Positions 53,387 to 63,947 of a stretch of DNA of 64,000 nt are shown piece by piece. The translations under genes were made by a program, and so were the position numbers. Position 1 is the first letter of the stretch. Every line of letters starts with the position of its first letter. The notes below the pieces were generated by a model. It was given only the letters and a program-made list of their open reading frames with translations, ran no database searches and was not told the origin of the DNA. The DNA is from Mangrovibacter plantisponsor (GTDB lineage: Bacteria > Pseudomonadota > Gammaproteobacteria > Enterobacterales > Enterobacteriaceae): contig NZ_QGTS01000020.1 in the NCBI RefSeq assembly GCF_003182475.1, positions 1 to 64,000 of the forward strand. Reading direction: 5' to 3'.

Positions 53387-55708
53387 ATGAAAACAATTAC
53401 TGTTGGTTTAATTGGTAACCCTAACTCCGGGAAAACAACATTATTCAACCAATTAACTGGTGCCCGCCAGCGTGTAGGGAATTGGGCAGGTGTAACGGTT
53501 GAACGTAAAGAAGGGCAATTTGCGACGCCTGAACACCAGGTCACACTTGTCGACCTGCCAGGTACCTATTCCCTGACCACTATTTCTGCACAAACCTCCC
53601 TCGATGAACAAATTGCCTGCCACTATATTCTGAGCGGTGATGCGGATTTACTGATTAACGTCGTTGACGCCAGCAATCTTGAACGCAATCTGTATTTAAC
53701 ATTGCAGCTTCTTGAACTTGGCATTCCCTGTGTTGTTGCCCTGAACATGCTGGACATTGCAGAGAAACAGCACCTGCGCATTGATATTGATGCACTCTCT
53801 GCCCGGCTTGGCTGCCCGGTCGTGCCACTGGTTTCCACTCGTGGGCGGGGTATCGACAGCCTGAAACGCGCTCTGGACATTCACCAGAAAAACAGTGAGC
53901 AAGAGTTCGTTCATTACCCACAGCCCATTATCGACAGCGCCCTGCAACTGGCTGAATCCATGCCGGGTACATTACCGGCTGACCACCGCCGTTGGTTGGG
54001 CATACAAATGCTGGAAGGGGATATTTACAGCCTTGCTTACGCCGGGGATGCGGCAGACAAACTGGATGCAGTAAAAGCCGGGCTGAGTGAAAAAATTGAT
54101 GACCCGGCGTTATACATTGCTGACGCGCGTTATCAGACTATCGCCACCATTTGTGAATCGGTCAGTAACAGTATTACGGTTGAGCCAAACAAGCTCACCG
54201 CGCAAGTAGATAAAATAGTGCTGAACCGCTTCCTCGGTTTACCGATTTTTCTGTTTGTCATGTACCTGATGTTTCTGCTGGCCATTAACATTGGTGGTGC
54301 ACTGCAACCGATTTTTGATGCGGGTTCCGTCGCTATCTTTATTCACGGCCTGCAGTGGGTTGGCGCAACGTTACATTTCCCGGACTGGCTGACGTTACTG
54401 CTTGCCCAGGGTATTGGCGGTGGGATCAACACTGTATTACCTCTGGTACCGCAAATCGGCATGATGTACCTGTTTCTCTCTTTCCTTGAAGACTCAGGTT
54501 ATATGGCTCGTGCAGCCTTTGTGATGGACCGCCTGATGCAATCTCTGGGGTTACCTGGTAAGTCATTTGTCCCGCTGATTGTTGGTTTTGGTTGTAACGT
54601 ACCCTCAGTGATGGGTTCACGTACCCTTGACGCTCCCCGTGAACGTCTGACGACCATCATGATGGCGCCATTTATGTCCTGCGGCGCACGCCTGGCTATT
54701 TTCGCCGTTTTCTCCGCAGCATTCTTTGGGCAGCAAGGAGCATTGATTGTTTTCTCGCTCTATCTGCTGGGTATTGTAATGGCAATACTTACCGGCCTGA
54801 TGCTGAAGCACACGATTATGCGCGGTGAAGCAACCCCCTTTGTTATGGAGTTGCCGGTTTACCACGTTCCTCACCTGAAAAGTCTGTTAATTCAAACCTG
54901 GCAACGCCTGAAAGGGTTCGTGATCCGGGCCGGTAAAGTGATTGTGCTGGTGAGTATTTTTATCGGCGCACTGAACAGCTTCACGCTCAGCGGGAAAGCG
55001 GCAGATAACATTAACGATTCGGCGCTGGCATCCGTCAGCCGCGTTCTGACTCCGCTTTTACAACCCATTGGGGTTCACGAGGATAACTGGCAGGCAACGG
55101 TCGGGCTGTTTACTGGTGCCATGGCGAAAGAAGTGGTCGTGGGTACACTCAATACGTTGTACACCGCTGAAGATATTCACAATGAAGCGTTTGATCCGGC
55201 TACTTTCAACTTACTGGGTGAACTTCAGGGCGCGCTTGGTGATACCTGGAGCAGCCTGAAAGACACATTCAGCCTGAGCGTACTGGCTAACCCCATTGAA
55301 GCCAGTAAAGGTGATGGCGAAATGGCGACCGGTGCCATGGGTGTCATGAGCAGCAAGTTTGGCAGCGAAGCTGCGGCATACAGCTACTTAATCTTTGTTT
55401 TGCTGTACATCCCTTGTATCTCCGTGATGGGCGCCGTCGCCCGTGAAGCGGGCCGCGGATGGATGACGTTTTCCATTCTGTGGGGGCTGAACATTGCTTA
55501 CTCGCTGGCTACGGTGTATTACCAGGCCGTCTCTTTCCGCAGCCATCCTCAATACAGCCTGGTTTGTATTCTGGCCGTGGTGCTGTTCAATGTGGTGCTG
55601 TTGGGTGCTTTACGCCGTGCGCGTAGCCGGGTGGAAGTACACCTGGTTGCAAAACCACGCAGTGTCGCTTCCTGTTGCCAGTCTGCTGGCGCCAGTGACT
55701 GCCACTAA
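53387..55708 (+). CDS. feoB: Ferrous iron transporter FeoB
   Basis: FeoB is the inner-membrane Fe2+ transporter with a cytosolic G domain. The start MKTITVGLIGNPNSGKTTLF at 53387 gives 773 residues as in E. coli; an in-frame GTG at 53375 is less likely. G motifs are GNPNSGKTT, VDLPGTYSLT and NMLD. Two Gate domains with conserved Cys follow (VGFGCNVPSVMGSRTLDAPR; APFMSCGARLAIF; YIPCISVMGA). The Cys-rich tail ends SCCQSAGASDCH. Confidence 0.97.
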   Translation: MKTITVGLIGNPNSGKTTLFNQLTGARQRVGNWAGVTVERKEGQFATPEHQVTLVDLPGTYSLTTISAQTSLDEQIACHYILSGDADLLINVVDASNLERNLYLTLQLLELGIPCVVALNMLDIAEKQHLRIDIDALSARLGCPVVPLVSTRGRGIDSLKRALDIHQKNSEQEFVHYPQPIIDSALQLAESMPGTLPADHRRWLGIQMLEGDIYSLAYAGDAADKLDAVKAGLSEKIDDPALYIADARYQTIATICESVSNSITVEPNKLTAQVDKIVLNRFLGLPIFLFVMYLMFLLAINIGGALQPIFDAGSVAIFIHGLQWVGATLHFPDWLTLLLAQGIGGGINTVLPLVPQIGMMYLFLSFLEDSGYMARAAFVMDRLMQSLGLPGKSFVPLIVGFGCNVPSVMGSRTLDAPRERLTTIMMAPFMSCGARLAIFAVFSAAFFGQQGALIVFSLYLLGIVMAILTGLMLKHTIMRGEATPFVMELPVYHVPHLKSLLIQTWQRLKGFVIRAGKVIVLVSIFIGALNSFTLSGKAADNINDSALASVSRVLTPLLQPIGVHEDNWQATVGLFTGAMAKEVVVGTLNTLYTAEDIHNEAFDPATFNLLGELQGALGDTWSSLKDTFSLSVLANPIEASKGDGEMATGAMGVMSSKFGSEAAAYSYLIFVLLYIPCISVMGAVAREAGRGWMTFSILWGLNIAYSLATVYYQAVSFRSHPQYSLVCILAVVLFNVVLLGALRRARSRVEVHLVAKPRSVASCCQSAGASDCH

Positions 55709-55732
55709 TACACTGCAAGAGGCAATTAAGTG

Positions 55733-55978
55733 ATGGCAAGCCTGATTGAGATACGCGATTTACTGGCACTGCGCGGCACCATGGATGCCACGCAACTCAG
55801 CCAGCAACTTGCCACACCGCTTCCTCTGGTCAACGCTATGCTGGCCCGCCTGGAAGCGATGGGCAAAGCACAGCGCCGCACAGAAGATGCCAGCGAGTGC
55901 CTGAGCGGGGGGTGCAAGAGTTGCCCGGAAGGCAAAGCCTGCCTGAGAGAAGTGTGGAGCCTCAGCCAGCCTGTTTAA
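55733..55978 (+). CDS. feoC: Fe-S-dependent transcriptional regulator/stability factor FeoC
   Basis: FeoC is a small winged-helix protein that binds an Fe-S cluster and in Salmonella protects FeoB from FtsH. From ATG 55733 it has 81 residues (E. coli 78). The four cysteines lie in [19 protein letters not shown]. It follows feoB by 24 bases. Confidence 0.95.
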   Translation: MASLIEIRDLLALRGTMDATQLSQQLATPLPLVNAMLARLEAMGKAQRRTEDASECLSGGCKSCPEGKACLREVWSLSQPV

Positions 55979-56015
55979 AGCATAACCCGGTGAGGTTTGC
56001 CGGGCTTGATTCCAG

Positions 56016-56798
56016 TTACAGGCGCAACCCGCTGGTCAACGCCAGTAATTGCTCGCAGAACAAATCGGGGTGAGAAATAAATGGCGCATGTGCGGCTTTA
56101 GGGAATACAACCGAAGCACTGCGCTGCCAGCGGCTGTCCAGAATCTGTGCTGTTTTGCGCGGCACCAGCCCATCCAGGTAACCATAGAGCCGCCAGAACG
56201 GCACAGGCAGGTTGTCCAGCGCTTCGCGCAAATCCACCTGTTCCAGAATAGCCAGCCCGCCATTGAGAACTTCTGGTGTCGGGAACGGCTGCGACAGCAC
56301 CACTTCTTTGAGCGCCCGCGCATCCTGCCTCGCACTCTCTGTACCCAATGTTTGCAATGCCAGAAAACGCTCAACGGTTCGCCGGAAATCCTCACTTAGT
56401 TGCTGCTGAAACCCCTGCAGCACTGAACCTTTAATACCCGGCCACCCTTCATGTTCATTCGCCTGAAAACAAGGCGATGAGGCAACTGTAACCAGTGCAT
56501 CAACCCGGGCGGGTGCAACCAGTGCGACCTGGCTGGCAACCAGCCCGCCAAGGCTCCAGCCAAGCCATACTGCGCGTTCAGGGGCCTGTTGCATAACCAC
56601 AGCAGCCATGTCCTCCAAAGACATCGCACCATAGCCCTGGCTACGCCCAAACCCCGGTAAGTCAACCAGGTGCAGGGTAAAATGCGGGCTAAGCTGGGCG
56701 GTAATGCCTTGCCAGACAGCCGCATTCAATCCCCATCCGTGCAACAGCACAAGATGCGTTTTCCCTTCACCACATGTTTGCCACCACAAATCCGTCAT
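56016..56798 (-). CDS. bioH: Pimeloyl-ACP methyl ester carboxylesterase
   Basis: BioH removes the methyl group from pimeloyl-ACP methyl ester, ending the disguised fatty-acid route to biotin. The 260 residues (E. coli 256) have the nucleophile elbow [13 protein letters not shown], the acid region [11 protein letters not shown] and the histidine in [11 protein letters not shown]. It is divergent from gntX. E. coli has yhgA between feoC and bioH; it is absent here. Confidence 0.97.
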   Translation of the reverse strand: MTDLWWQTCGEGKTHLVLLHGWGLNAAVWQGITAQLSPHFTLHLVDLPGFGRSQGYGAMSLEDMAAVVMQQAPERAVWLGWSLGGLVASQVALVAPARVDALVTVASSPCFQANEHEGWPGIKGSVLQGFQQQLSEDFRRTVERFLALQTLGTESARQDARALKEVVLSQPFPTPEVLNGGLAILEQVDLREALDNLPVPFWRLYGYLDGLVPRKTAQILDSRWQRSASVVFPKAAHAPFISHPDLFCEQLLALTSGLRL

Positions 56799-56836
56799 CG
56801 GTTATAGTTCTCTGATTTATCCAGCAAGGAGGCTGT

Positions 56837-57520
56837 ATGCTATCAATCCCCGGACATTGTTGGCTATGCAAAATGCCACTTACTCTGCCCCACTGGGGCT
56901 TTTGTTCCTGTTGTACCGCCAGCCTGCCCCGGCCACCTGTTTGTTGCCCCTGCTGTGGCCTGCCCGCCGGGAAGGCAGACTGCCTGTGCGGCCGCTGCCT
57001 GCAAAAAGCGCCTCCCTGGCAGAGCATGGTATTTGTCAGTGATTACTGCCATCCCCTTGATAAACTCATCCAGCGCTGGAAATTTCATAATACTCCGGCA
57101 CTCAGCCTGGGGCTGGCACGGTTACTGTTTCTGCGTTTACAGGCACAGAAGTACACAACGAACTGGCAATTACCTGACACAATACTGAGTGTGCCATTAT
57201 TTCAACGCCGGCACTGGTTGCGGGGGTTCAATCAAAGTGACCTGCTGGCCCGCCCACTGGCACACTGGTTAAAATGTGCCTGGGTGCCCGCTGGGTTGCG
57301 GCGGAGCATTCCAACAGTAACTCAGCACCGGCTTTCAGCGCAGTTACGCAGGCACAATCTCAATAATGCGTTTACGCTTGAAATTCCGGTAAAGCAACGC
57401 CACATCGCTATAGTGGATGATGTCGTAACGACTGGCAGTACTGCCGGTGAAATTGCCCGCCAGCTTAACAAAGCTGGTGCTGCAAGCATTCAGATCTGGT
57501 GCCTGTGTCGAACCTTGTAG
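56837..57520 (+). CDS. gntX: ComFC/GntX family phosphoribosyltransferase-like protein
   Basis: A 227-residue protein (same length as E. coli GntX) with N-terminal cysteine pairs (CWLCKMPL, CSCC, CPCCGLP, CGRCLQK) that look like a zinc-binding module. A C-terminal PRTase-type motif IAVDDVVTTGSTAGE-like segment (IVDDVVTTGSTAGEIARQL) follows. The family includes ComFC, linked to DNA uptake, and in E. coli is associated with use of external DNA, so a link with hofMNOPQ is plausible but inferred. Confidence 0.95.
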   Translation: MLSIPGHCWLCKMPLTLPHWGFCSCCTASLPRPPVCCPCCGLPAGKADCLCGRCLQKAPPWQSMVFVSDYCHPLDKLIQRWKFHNTPALSLGLARLLFLRLQAQKYTTNWQLPDTILSVPLFQRRHWLRGFNQSDLLARPLAHWLKCAWVPAGLRRSIPTVTQHRLSAQLRRHNLNNAFTLEIPVKQRHIAIVDDVVTTGSTAGEIARQLNKAGAASIQIWCLCRTL

Positions 57521-57578
57521 AGCCTCGATGATGGGCGTATAATAACCGACTAAAATAGTCAACTATTAGGCCTTTGTT

Positions 57579-58154
57579 ATGATCCGTATTTCCGATGCTG
57601 CGCAAGCACACTTTGCCAAACTGCTGGCAAATCAGGAGGAAGGGACACAGATTCGCGTGTTCGTTATTAATCCCGGCACGCCAAATGCTGAGTGCGGTGT
57701 TTCATACTGCCCGCCTGATGCTGTTGAGGCTACGGACACAGCTCTTCCGTTTGAGCAACTGACCGCCTACGTTGATGAACTGAGCGCACCGTACCTGGAA
57801 GATGCTGAAATTGATTTCGTCACTGACCAGTTAGGCTCACAGTTAACCCTGAAAGCACCCAACGCGAAAATGCGCAAGGTGGCAGATGACGCGCCATTAA
57901 TTGAACGCGTGGAATACTTTCTGCAGGCTCAGGTTAACCCGCAACTGGCTGGTCACGGCGGGCGTGTTTCTTTGATGGAAATCACCGAGGAAGGTTACGC
58001 TATTCTGCAATTTGGTGGTGGCTGTAACGGTTGTTCCATGGTGGATTACACCCTTAAAGAAGGGATTGAGAAACAGCTCTTAGCCGAGTTTACCGAACTT
58101 AAAGGTGTGCGTGACCTCACTGAACACCAGCGCGGTGAACACTCGTACTATTAA
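57579..58154 (+). CDS. nfuA: Fe-S biogenesis protein NfuA
   Basis: NfuA carries a 4Fe-4S cluster to client apoproteins and regenerates lipoyl synthase clusters. The 191 residues equal E. coli. The N-terminal domain is a degenerate A-type carrier and the C-terminal NifU-like domain has the CxxC in [17 protein letters not shown]. It lies 58 bases after gntX. Confidence 0.98.
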   Translation: MIRISDAAQAHFAKLLANQEEGTQIRVFVINPGTPNAECGVSYCPPDAVEATDTALPFEQLTAYVDELSAPYLEDAEIDFVTDQLGSQLTLKAPNAKMRKVADDAPLIERVEYFLQAQVNPQLAGHGGRVSLMEITEEGYAILQFGGGCNGCSMVDYTLKEGIEKQLLAEFTELKGVRDLTEHQRGEHSYY

Positions 58155-58465
58155 AAACAGCAAGGCGCACTCTTTCTGCCCTGGTGTTTATGTAAAGGCC
58201 TGCGGTTTATAAACAACAGGCCTTTCTGTTTTCTGTTCCCTCTTTACTCTCCCGATTACTTTTCACGAGAACACCTGGCCCACGCCAGGCAAAGCAACAC
58301 AGGTCCATGTATATTCGGCCCGTCTGTTTACGTTATTTTGTTATTCAAATAATTTGACCAATAACACCAAATCCTTCAGCTTTCACTTCTTCCTCCCCCG
58401 GCCTATTATTACTCCATCGAAGGCAAACAGCCTTTAAACAGACCAAACCATTAAGGAATACGACC
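58155..58465. other. 311-base gap between nfuA and the DUF1471-type gene
   Basis: Contains the nfuA terminator and the promoter region of the small exported protein. E. coli has gntT at this point; no remnant was recognised. Confidence 0.5.
58194..58233 (+). terminator. Terminator after nfuA
   Basis: AAAGGCCTG (58194-58202) and CAGGCCTTT (58217-58225) form a 9-bp stem with a 14-base loop, followed by CTGTTTTC. Confidence 0.75.
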
Positions 58466-58678
58466 ATGAAATCTATCAAATCTTTAGTTGTAGTTACTGC
58501 TCTTTCCCTGGCTTCATTTGGCGCATTTGCTCAAACGGTTAGTGCAACAGCATCCACCCTTGATGGCGCTGAAGCAAAAATCGCAGCACAGGCAAAACAA
58601 GCCGGGGCGTCTTCTTACAACATCACTGAAGCGTTCAGCGGTAACCAGGTTCATATGACTGCGGAACTGAATAAATAA
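58466..58678 (+). CDS. Small exported YdgH/BhsA/McbA-like (DUF1471) protein
   Basis: A 70-residue periplasmic protein with a signal peptide MKSIKSLVVVTALSLASFGAFA (cleavage near residue 22). The DUF1471-type core VSATASTLDGAEAKIAAQAKQAG and YNITEAFSGNQVHMTAELNK follow. Relatives are induced by stress and affect biofilm and copper or acid tolerance; this member's role is unknown. TAAGGAATACGACC precedes the ATG, and a strong terminator closes it as a single-gene unit. Confidence 0.85.
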   Translation: MKSIKSLVVVTALSLASFGAFAQTVSATASTLDGAEAKIAAQAKQAGASSYNITEAFSGNQVHMTAELNK

Positions 58679-58762
58679 ACCGCGTCAGGCCATAATTACC
58701 CTTTGATGTATTGCCATTTACTGCCCATGCCAAAACACTTGTTTGAACTCTGACTCTGATTC

Positions 58763-58789
58763 GGCGACAGTTTTCTGTCGCCTTTTTTT
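58763..58789 (+). terminator. Terminator after the DUF1471-type gene
   Basis: GGCGACAG and CTGTCGCC pair perfectly around TTTT and run into seven T. Confidence 0.93.
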
Positions 58790-58816
58790 GTTTGCACCCC
58801 AGTAACGGCCTGGCAA

Positions 58817-58852
58817 TAAAAAAACGCCCTGTACCACATGGCACAGGGCGTT
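58817..58852 (-). terminator. Terminator after malQ
   Basis: On the minus strand AACGCCCTGT and ACAGGGCGTT pair around a 10-base loop and run into seven T, 24 bases after the malQ stop. Confidence 0.9.
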
Positions 58853-58875
58853 GTTACAGCCGTAGCTCACCTGGA

Positions 58876-60972
58876 TTATTTATGCTGTCCCGCTTTTTTA
58901 CGCCTGGCAGTTAAATCCTTCAGTAGCCGGTTAATATCACCATCTGCAAAAATGGCTTCTACTTCACGATTAAGTTTACGCCGCCAGTTAGGGTACTGTG
59001 TACTGGTGCCAGGAACATTCACAGGCTCCGCCATATCCAGCCAGTCTTCCGGTTGTAAACCCAGCAACGCACTGTTTGAGTCAGCAATGTAACGCTGCAA
59101 CCCCCGGTTAAGAACAGGAGACATCTGCATAAGGCGCGCCTGTTTTCCGGTACGTTTCGGCACACAACCATACTGGTGCAAACTATTAAGTAACCCTTGT
59201 TTCGCTGCTTCCCGATCCTGATATAAACCTTTCAGGATCACCTTGTCAGGATACAACCCCAAAGATTCACCAAGCGTCAGGTCCCCGCATGCCCAATATC
59301 CCCGTAGGGTTGGCAGGTCATGGGTAGTGGCAACAGCCATGGATTGTTCCGGCCAGATATCCGGTGCTTTGAACTGCTTTTCGCTGTCATGCTCAAAATA
59401 AAGCACTTTGTACGAATACACCCCACTGCTGCGCAGTTTCCCGACGATTTCTGCCGGAACAGTCCCCAGGTCTTCACCAATCACCATGCACTGGTGGCGC
59501 TGGCTTTCCAGTGCCAAAATGGCCAGCAGGTCGTCTACCGGGTAGTGAACATACGCGCCTTTATCTGCCGTTTCGCCATATGGGATCCACCATAAACGCA
59601 GTAGCGACATAACATGGTCAATACGTAACGCGCCACAATGCGTCATGTTCGCGCGTAATAAATCAACAAACGGCTCATAGGCACGCTCAAACATTACGTG
59701 AGGATTAATCGGTGGTAATCCCCAGTTTTGCCCGAGTGGGCCCAGAATATCTGGCGGAGCACCCACAGAAGCCTGCAGGCTGTACAAAGCACGGTCACTC
59801 CAGGTTTCGGCCCCACCTTCTGCCACGCCTACAGCCAGGTCACGATACAGCCCTACTGGCATTTCAGCTTTCAGGCACTCATCCCAACAGGCCGAGAACT
59901 GTGTGGCAGCCAGCCACTGTAACCACATCCAGAAGCGTACTTCCTGGGCATTTTGTTCACAAAACGCCAGGACTACAGCGCTTTGAGGATCCTGCCAGGC
60001 TTCAGGCCAGGCCGGCCAGCCCCAGTGCTGAGCATCTTTCGCCAGTAAATGGTGATGCACAGCATCATAAGCACCCTGCCAGTAAAGGCTTTCTCCACCA
60101 TCACGCACAAAAGACTCAAACTGGGCAACGGTGTCATCATCATGAGGCCGGGCGCAGAAGGTATCCCAGGCAAGGCGTAATGCAGCAATTTTAAGTTCCG
60201 TTACCGTAGTGTAATCCACCCACTCGGTACTTCGGGCCTGGGCTATCGCTTGCTGTGTCGCCTTGTTTTCCCACCAGTGTTGTGCGGCATCACTGGCGGC
60301 AAAATCAGCCACAGCGGGAACATCGATATACAAAACATTCAGCCAGCGGCGTGATGACGGACTGTACGGACTGGCACTTTCAGGAATCGCCGGGTACAGC
60401 GCATGAACCGGGTTCAGGCCAATAAAAGCCCCACCTCGTGCGGCAACTTCTGGCAGCATACGTTTCAGGTCACCAAAATCACCAATGCCCCAGTTGGTTG
60501 CCGAACGCAAGGTATACAGCTGTACGCAAGCCCCCCAGAGTTTTTCCCCTTGCAAGAGTTCTGCAGGTTCATAACAGCGAGGTGGCGCGACAATCACCTG
60601 GCAGTGCCAGCGTTGCTCACCCTGCGTGAGGGTCAGTGAGTGGTATCCGGGTTGCAGGCTGGTGGGCAAACGCATGGGCTTGCCGCCCTGGACTGTGCCA
60701 TGGTGAGGTTCGCCAGTTTCGGTTGTCAGCAACCACTGGAAACGCCCTTCCCCCCTTACCGGCACAGACAGGCGTTTACCAGAGACCAGCACATGTACAG
60801 GAGGCACCACGCGCTGGCTGTGTTGGTGTGCCAGTGCTGGCGCATCACCCATTGCCGCCAGCAACCGCTGGCGGGTGTCCATTCCAATGCTCTCAGGTTT
60901 ACCGTGCGCATTGATATAACTCGATGCGATCCCCGCTTCCAGGGCGGCCTGCTCAAGACGTTTTTTGTCCAT
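58876..60972 (-). CDS. malQ: 4-alpha-glucanotransferase (amylomaltase)
   Basis: MalQ disproportionates maltose and maltodextrins, releasing glucose and longer chains for MalP. From ATG 60972 it has 698 residues (694 in E. coli; an adjacent ATG adds one). It is a GH77 enzyme with LRIDHVMSLLRLWWIPYGE (nucleophile Asp), VIGEDLGTVPAEI (acid/base Glu) and ATTHDLPTLRGYW. It is second in malPQ, 25 bases after malP. Confidence 0.97.
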   Translation of the reverse strand: MDKKRLEQAALEAGIASSYINAHGKPESIGMDTRQRLLAAMGDAPALAHQHSQRVVPPVHVLVSGKRLSVPVRGEGRFQWLLTTETGEPHHGTVQGGKPMRLPTSLQPGYHSLTLTQGEQRWHCQVIVAPPRCYEPAELLQGEKLWGACVQLYTLRSATNWGIGDFGDLKRMLPEVAARGGAFIGLNPVHALYPAIPESASPYSPSSRRWLNVLYIDVPAVADFAASDAAQHWWENKATQQAIAQARSTEWVDYTTVTELKIAALRLAWDTFCARPHDDDTVAQFESFVRDGGESLYWQGAYDAVHHHLLAKDAQHWGWPAWPEAWQDPQSAVVLAFCEQNAQEVRFWMWLQWLAATQFSACWDECLKAEMPVGLYRDLAVGVAEGGAETWSDRALYSLQASVGAPPDILGPLGQNWGLPPINPHVMFERAYEPFVDLLRANMTHCGALRIDHVMSLLRLWWIPYGETADKGAYVHYPVDDLLAILALESQRHQCMVIGEDLGTVPAEIVGKLRSSGVYSYKVLYFEHDSEKQFKAPDIWPEQSMAVATTHDLPTLRGYWACGDLTLGESLGLYPDKVILKGLYQDREAAKQGLLNSLHQYGCVPKRTGKQARLMQMSPVLNRGLQRYIADSNSALLGLQPEDWLDMAEPVNVPGTSTQYPNWRRKLNREVEAIFADGDINRLLKDLTARRKKAGQHK

Positions 60973-60997
60973 CATCCTTTCACCTACCTTGATGTCC

Positions 60998-63400
60998 TTA
61001 GCGCTTTGCCTGCCAAATACGGGCCTGGTAATCGCGAATGGAACGGTCCGAACTGAACATACCGCAACGTGCTGTATTCAGAATCGCCGCACGCGTCCAG
61101 GCATCCTGATCACGGTACAGTTCATCAACCTGTTTCTGCGCTTCAACATAAGCATGGAAGTCTGCCATCACCAGATAGGGGTCGCCTCCCTGTTTCCCCA
61201 TGCTGTGCAGCATTTGGTCGAACGCATGTTTATCGCCGTTGCTGTATTTACCCTGTTCCAGCTCTTTCATAACGGCATCCAGCAACTTGTCTTTTTTACG
61301 CCATTTCTGTGGTTCATAACCAGCGGCTTTCAGCGCTTTCACTTGTTCTACGGTATGGCCGAAAATAAAGATATTTTCCGCACCAACCTTTTCGGCAATT
61401 TCAACATTCGCGCCGTCCAGCGTGCCGACAGTCAGAGCACCATTCAACGCCAGCTTCATATTCCCGGTACCTGAAGCCTCTTTCCCGGCCGTTGAGATTT
61501 GTTCAGAGACATCCGCTGCCGGGATCATCACTTCTGCGGCAGACACACAGTAATCTGGCAGGAAGACAACTTTCAGTTTGTCGCCAACCGCCGGGTCAGC
61601 ATTGATAACCTCAGCCACTTTGTTAATGGCAAAGATGATATTTTTAGCCAGGTAGTAGCCAGGTGCGGCTTTTGCTCCAAACAAGAATACGCGCGGAACT
61701 CTGTCTGCTTTCGGGTTTTCACGGATCTCTTTGTACAGCGCCAAAATATGTAACAGATTCAAATGTTGACGTTTGTATTCGTGCAGGCGTTTGATTTGGA
61801 TATCAAACAAAGCATTGGGGTTAATCTCAATCCCGGTACGTTGCTTAACGAACTCCGCCAGGCGAGCTTTGTTCTGTTGTTTAATTTCCCGGTAAGCCTT
61901 GCGGAATTTGGCATCATCAGCATATTTTTCGATACCTTCCAGGACATCCAGATCGTTCGCCCACTCTTTTTTCAGTGTTTTATCCAGCAATGCAGCCAGA
62001 GCCGGGTTGCACTGTTTTACCCAGCGGCGGGGAGTAATGCCATTGGTCACGTTATGGAACTTGTTCGGCCATAACTGGTGGTATTCCGGGAACAGATCCT
62101 TCACAACCAGTTCAGAGTGCAGCGCCGCCACACCATTCACCGCAAAACCACTTACCACACACATGTTCGCCATACGAACCTGGTGGTCATGTACCACAGC
62201 AAGTTTCGCCCACACAGCACCATCGCCCGGCCAGGTTGCTTCCACCCGTTTTTTAAAGCGGGCATTAATCTCTTTGATTAATTGCATATGGCGTGGCAGC
62301 AACGTTCTTACCAGGCGCTCATCCCAGCACTCCAGTGCTTCAGGCATCAGGGTATGGTTGGTGTAAGCAAAAGTACGGCTGGTAATCGCCCAGGCGTCAT
62401 CCCAGCTCAACTGGTGTTCATCAATCAGCACACGCAGTAATTCCGGAATGGCTATCGTAGGGTGGGTGTCGTTCAACTGAATAACTTCAAAATCAGGTAA
62501 TTGTGCCAGTTTACGGCCTGCCAGGTGATGGCGACGCAAAATATCCGCAACGGAACAGGCGCACTGGAAGTATTGCTGCATCAGGCGCAGTTTTTTCCCC
62601 GCCAGGTGGTTGTCATTGGGATACAGCACCTTCGTCAGTTTTTCTGCGTCGATCCCCTGTTTCTCGGCACGCAAAAAGTCACCATCGTTAAACTTACCTA
62701 AATCAAAAGGATGTGCATGTTTCGCCTGCCATAACCGTAAGGGTTGCGAAATGCCATTACGGTAACCAATAACCGGTAAATCCCAGGCTTCCCCCTGCAT
62801 CACAAAAGCGGGTTCCCAGTGCGGTTTACCTTCGACAGTCACCACTTTGCCGCCAATGCCAACCTGCACATCCAGGGCACTGTTATGGCGGAACCATGGG
62901 TAACTGCCACGCAACCAGTCATCCGGGGCTTCATGCTGCTGGCCATCAACAAACGACTGGCGAAATAAGCCGTACTGGTAATTCAGGCCATAACCAATGG
63001 CAGACTGCCCAACGGTTGCCATGGAATCCAGGAAGCAGGCAGCAAGCCGCCCCAATCCGCCGTTACCCAGCGCCGGGTCGGTTTCCTGTTCAAGCAAGTC
63101 ACTCAGGACAATATCGTAATCGGCCAGCGTATCGCTAACCGACTGATACCAGCCCATATTCAATAAGTTATTACCTGTCAGGCGGCCAATCAGAAATTCC
63201 ATTGAGATGTAGTTTACATGGCGTTGTTTTTTTTCTGGCTTTGCCAGAGGCTGTGCAGCCAAAAGTTCCGCCAGTGCCCCGCTAACAGCCTGCCACCACT
63301 GGTGTTGCGTCATTTCTGCCGCAGCATGTAATCCAAAATGCTGCCACTGACGTGTCAGGGCAGCCTGAAATTGTGCTTTATCGAATGTAGGCTGTGACAT
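60998..63400 (-). CDS. malP: Maltodextrin phosphorylase
   Basis: MalP phosphorolyses maltodextrins to glucose-1-phosphate using PLP. The 800 residues (797 in E. coli) include the [14 protein letters not shown] block, the [19 protein letters not shown] substrate region, and the PLP lysine in [14 protein letters not shown]. It is the first gene of malPQ, divergent from malT, and is predicted to be MalT-activated from the boxes upstream. Confidence 0.98.
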   Translation of the reverse strand: MSQPTFDKAQFQAALTRQWQHFGLHAAAEMTQHQWWQAVSGALAELLAAQPLAKPEKKQRHVNYISMEFLIGRLTGNNLLNMGWYQSVSDTLADYDIVLSDLLEQETDPALGNGGLGRLAACFLDSMATVGQSAIGYGLNYQYGLFRQSFVDGQQHEAPDDWLRGSYPWFRHNSALDVQVGIGGKVVTVEGKPHWEPAFVMQGEAWDLPVIGYRNGISQPLRLWQAKHAHPFDLGKFNDGDFLRAEKQGIDAEKLTKVLYPNDNHLAGKKLRLMQQYFQCACSVADILRRHHLAGRKLAQLPDFEVIQLNDTHPTIAIPELLRVLIDEHQLSWDDAWAITSRTFAYTNHTLMPEALECWDERLVRTLLPRHMQLIKEINARFKKRVEATWPGDGAVWAKLAVVHDHQVRMANMCVVSGFAVNGVAALHSELVVKDLFPEYHQLWPNKFHNVTNGITPRRWVKQCNPALAALLDKTLKKEWANDLDVLEGIEKYADDAKFRKAYREIKQQNKARLAEFVKQRTGIEINPNALFDIQIKRLHEYKRQHLNLLHILALYKEIRENPKADRVPRVFLFGAKAAPGYYLAKNIIFAINKVAEVINADPAVGDKLKVVFLPDYCVSAAEVMIPAADVSEQISTAGKEASGTGNMKLALNGALTVGTLDGANVEIAEKVGAENIFIFGHTVEQVKALKAAGYEPQKWRKKDKLLDAVMKELEQGKYSNGDKHAFDQMLHSMGKQGGDPYLVMADFHAYVEAQKQVDELYRDQDAWTRAAILNTARCGMFSSDRSIRDYQARIWQAKR

Positions 63401-63468
63401 AGGTAATCGGTGTCCTTCAAGTAATTAGACAAAGTTTACAGTAGTGTGCCTGGGCCCCTGAGTGGATA

Positions 63469-63514
63469 CCTCATCCCGCCCGGGATTAGGCAGGGAGGAG
63501 TAGCGGGGAGTAGG
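63469..63514. promoter_or_regulatory. MalT box cluster for malPQ
   Basis: Compared with GGGGA(T/G)GAGG, minus-strand CGGGATGAGG (63469-63478) matches 9 of 10, plus-strand CGGGATTAGG (63481-63490) 8 of 10, AGGGAGGAGT (63492-63501) 8 of 10, and GGGGAGTAGG (63505-63514) 9 of 10. The cluster lies 69-114 bases before malP. Confidence 0.75.
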
Positions 63515-63800
63515 AAAAACTGTGATCCATGACACTCAAATTAGTCGTAAACCACGTAAAAGCATAATGTGAAATTTTAATGAAACAGGTGAAAATTCAA
63601 GCAATGAAACACTTTAATCAATTGAAATAATTACTATTAGATGCAAATAAAGACAGACACACTTTCTGCACATTATGTAGAAATAAAACCAAACCCTTTG
63701 TTTTTACTTGGAAGAGATGAGCAGTTCAGAGATCAAGGTTGTGAAACAAAGGAGGACGGCGAACCCTGGCTACGCCCCCAAATCATCCAATAAGTTTCAG

Positions 63801-63822
63801 AAATGTGACCAGGTGCACCTTT
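63801..63822 (+). promoter_or_regulatory. CRP site of the malT promoter
   Basis: AAATGTGACCAGGTGCACCTTT has a perfect left half (AAATGTGA) and six of eight matches in the right half of the CRP palindrome. It lies 126 bases before the malT ATG, a position like that of the E. coli malT activating site. Confidence 0.8.
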
Positions 63823-63947
63823 GAAGGTCTTTTATACGGGGTTAACTTGCATTAAAGACTAATCTGTTCGAATTTATCTTAAGAATTAATTACGAAGCGC
63901 GAAAAAATTCGTAATCCCGTAGTTTCGACACAGTGAAGTGAATGACT

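Larger units (their letters stand above)
63401..63947. other. 547-base divergent malP-malT control region
   Basis: Contains clustered MalT boxes near malP (63469-63514), an AT-rich middle and a CRP site near malT (63801-63822). No gene was seen. Confidence 0.8.
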
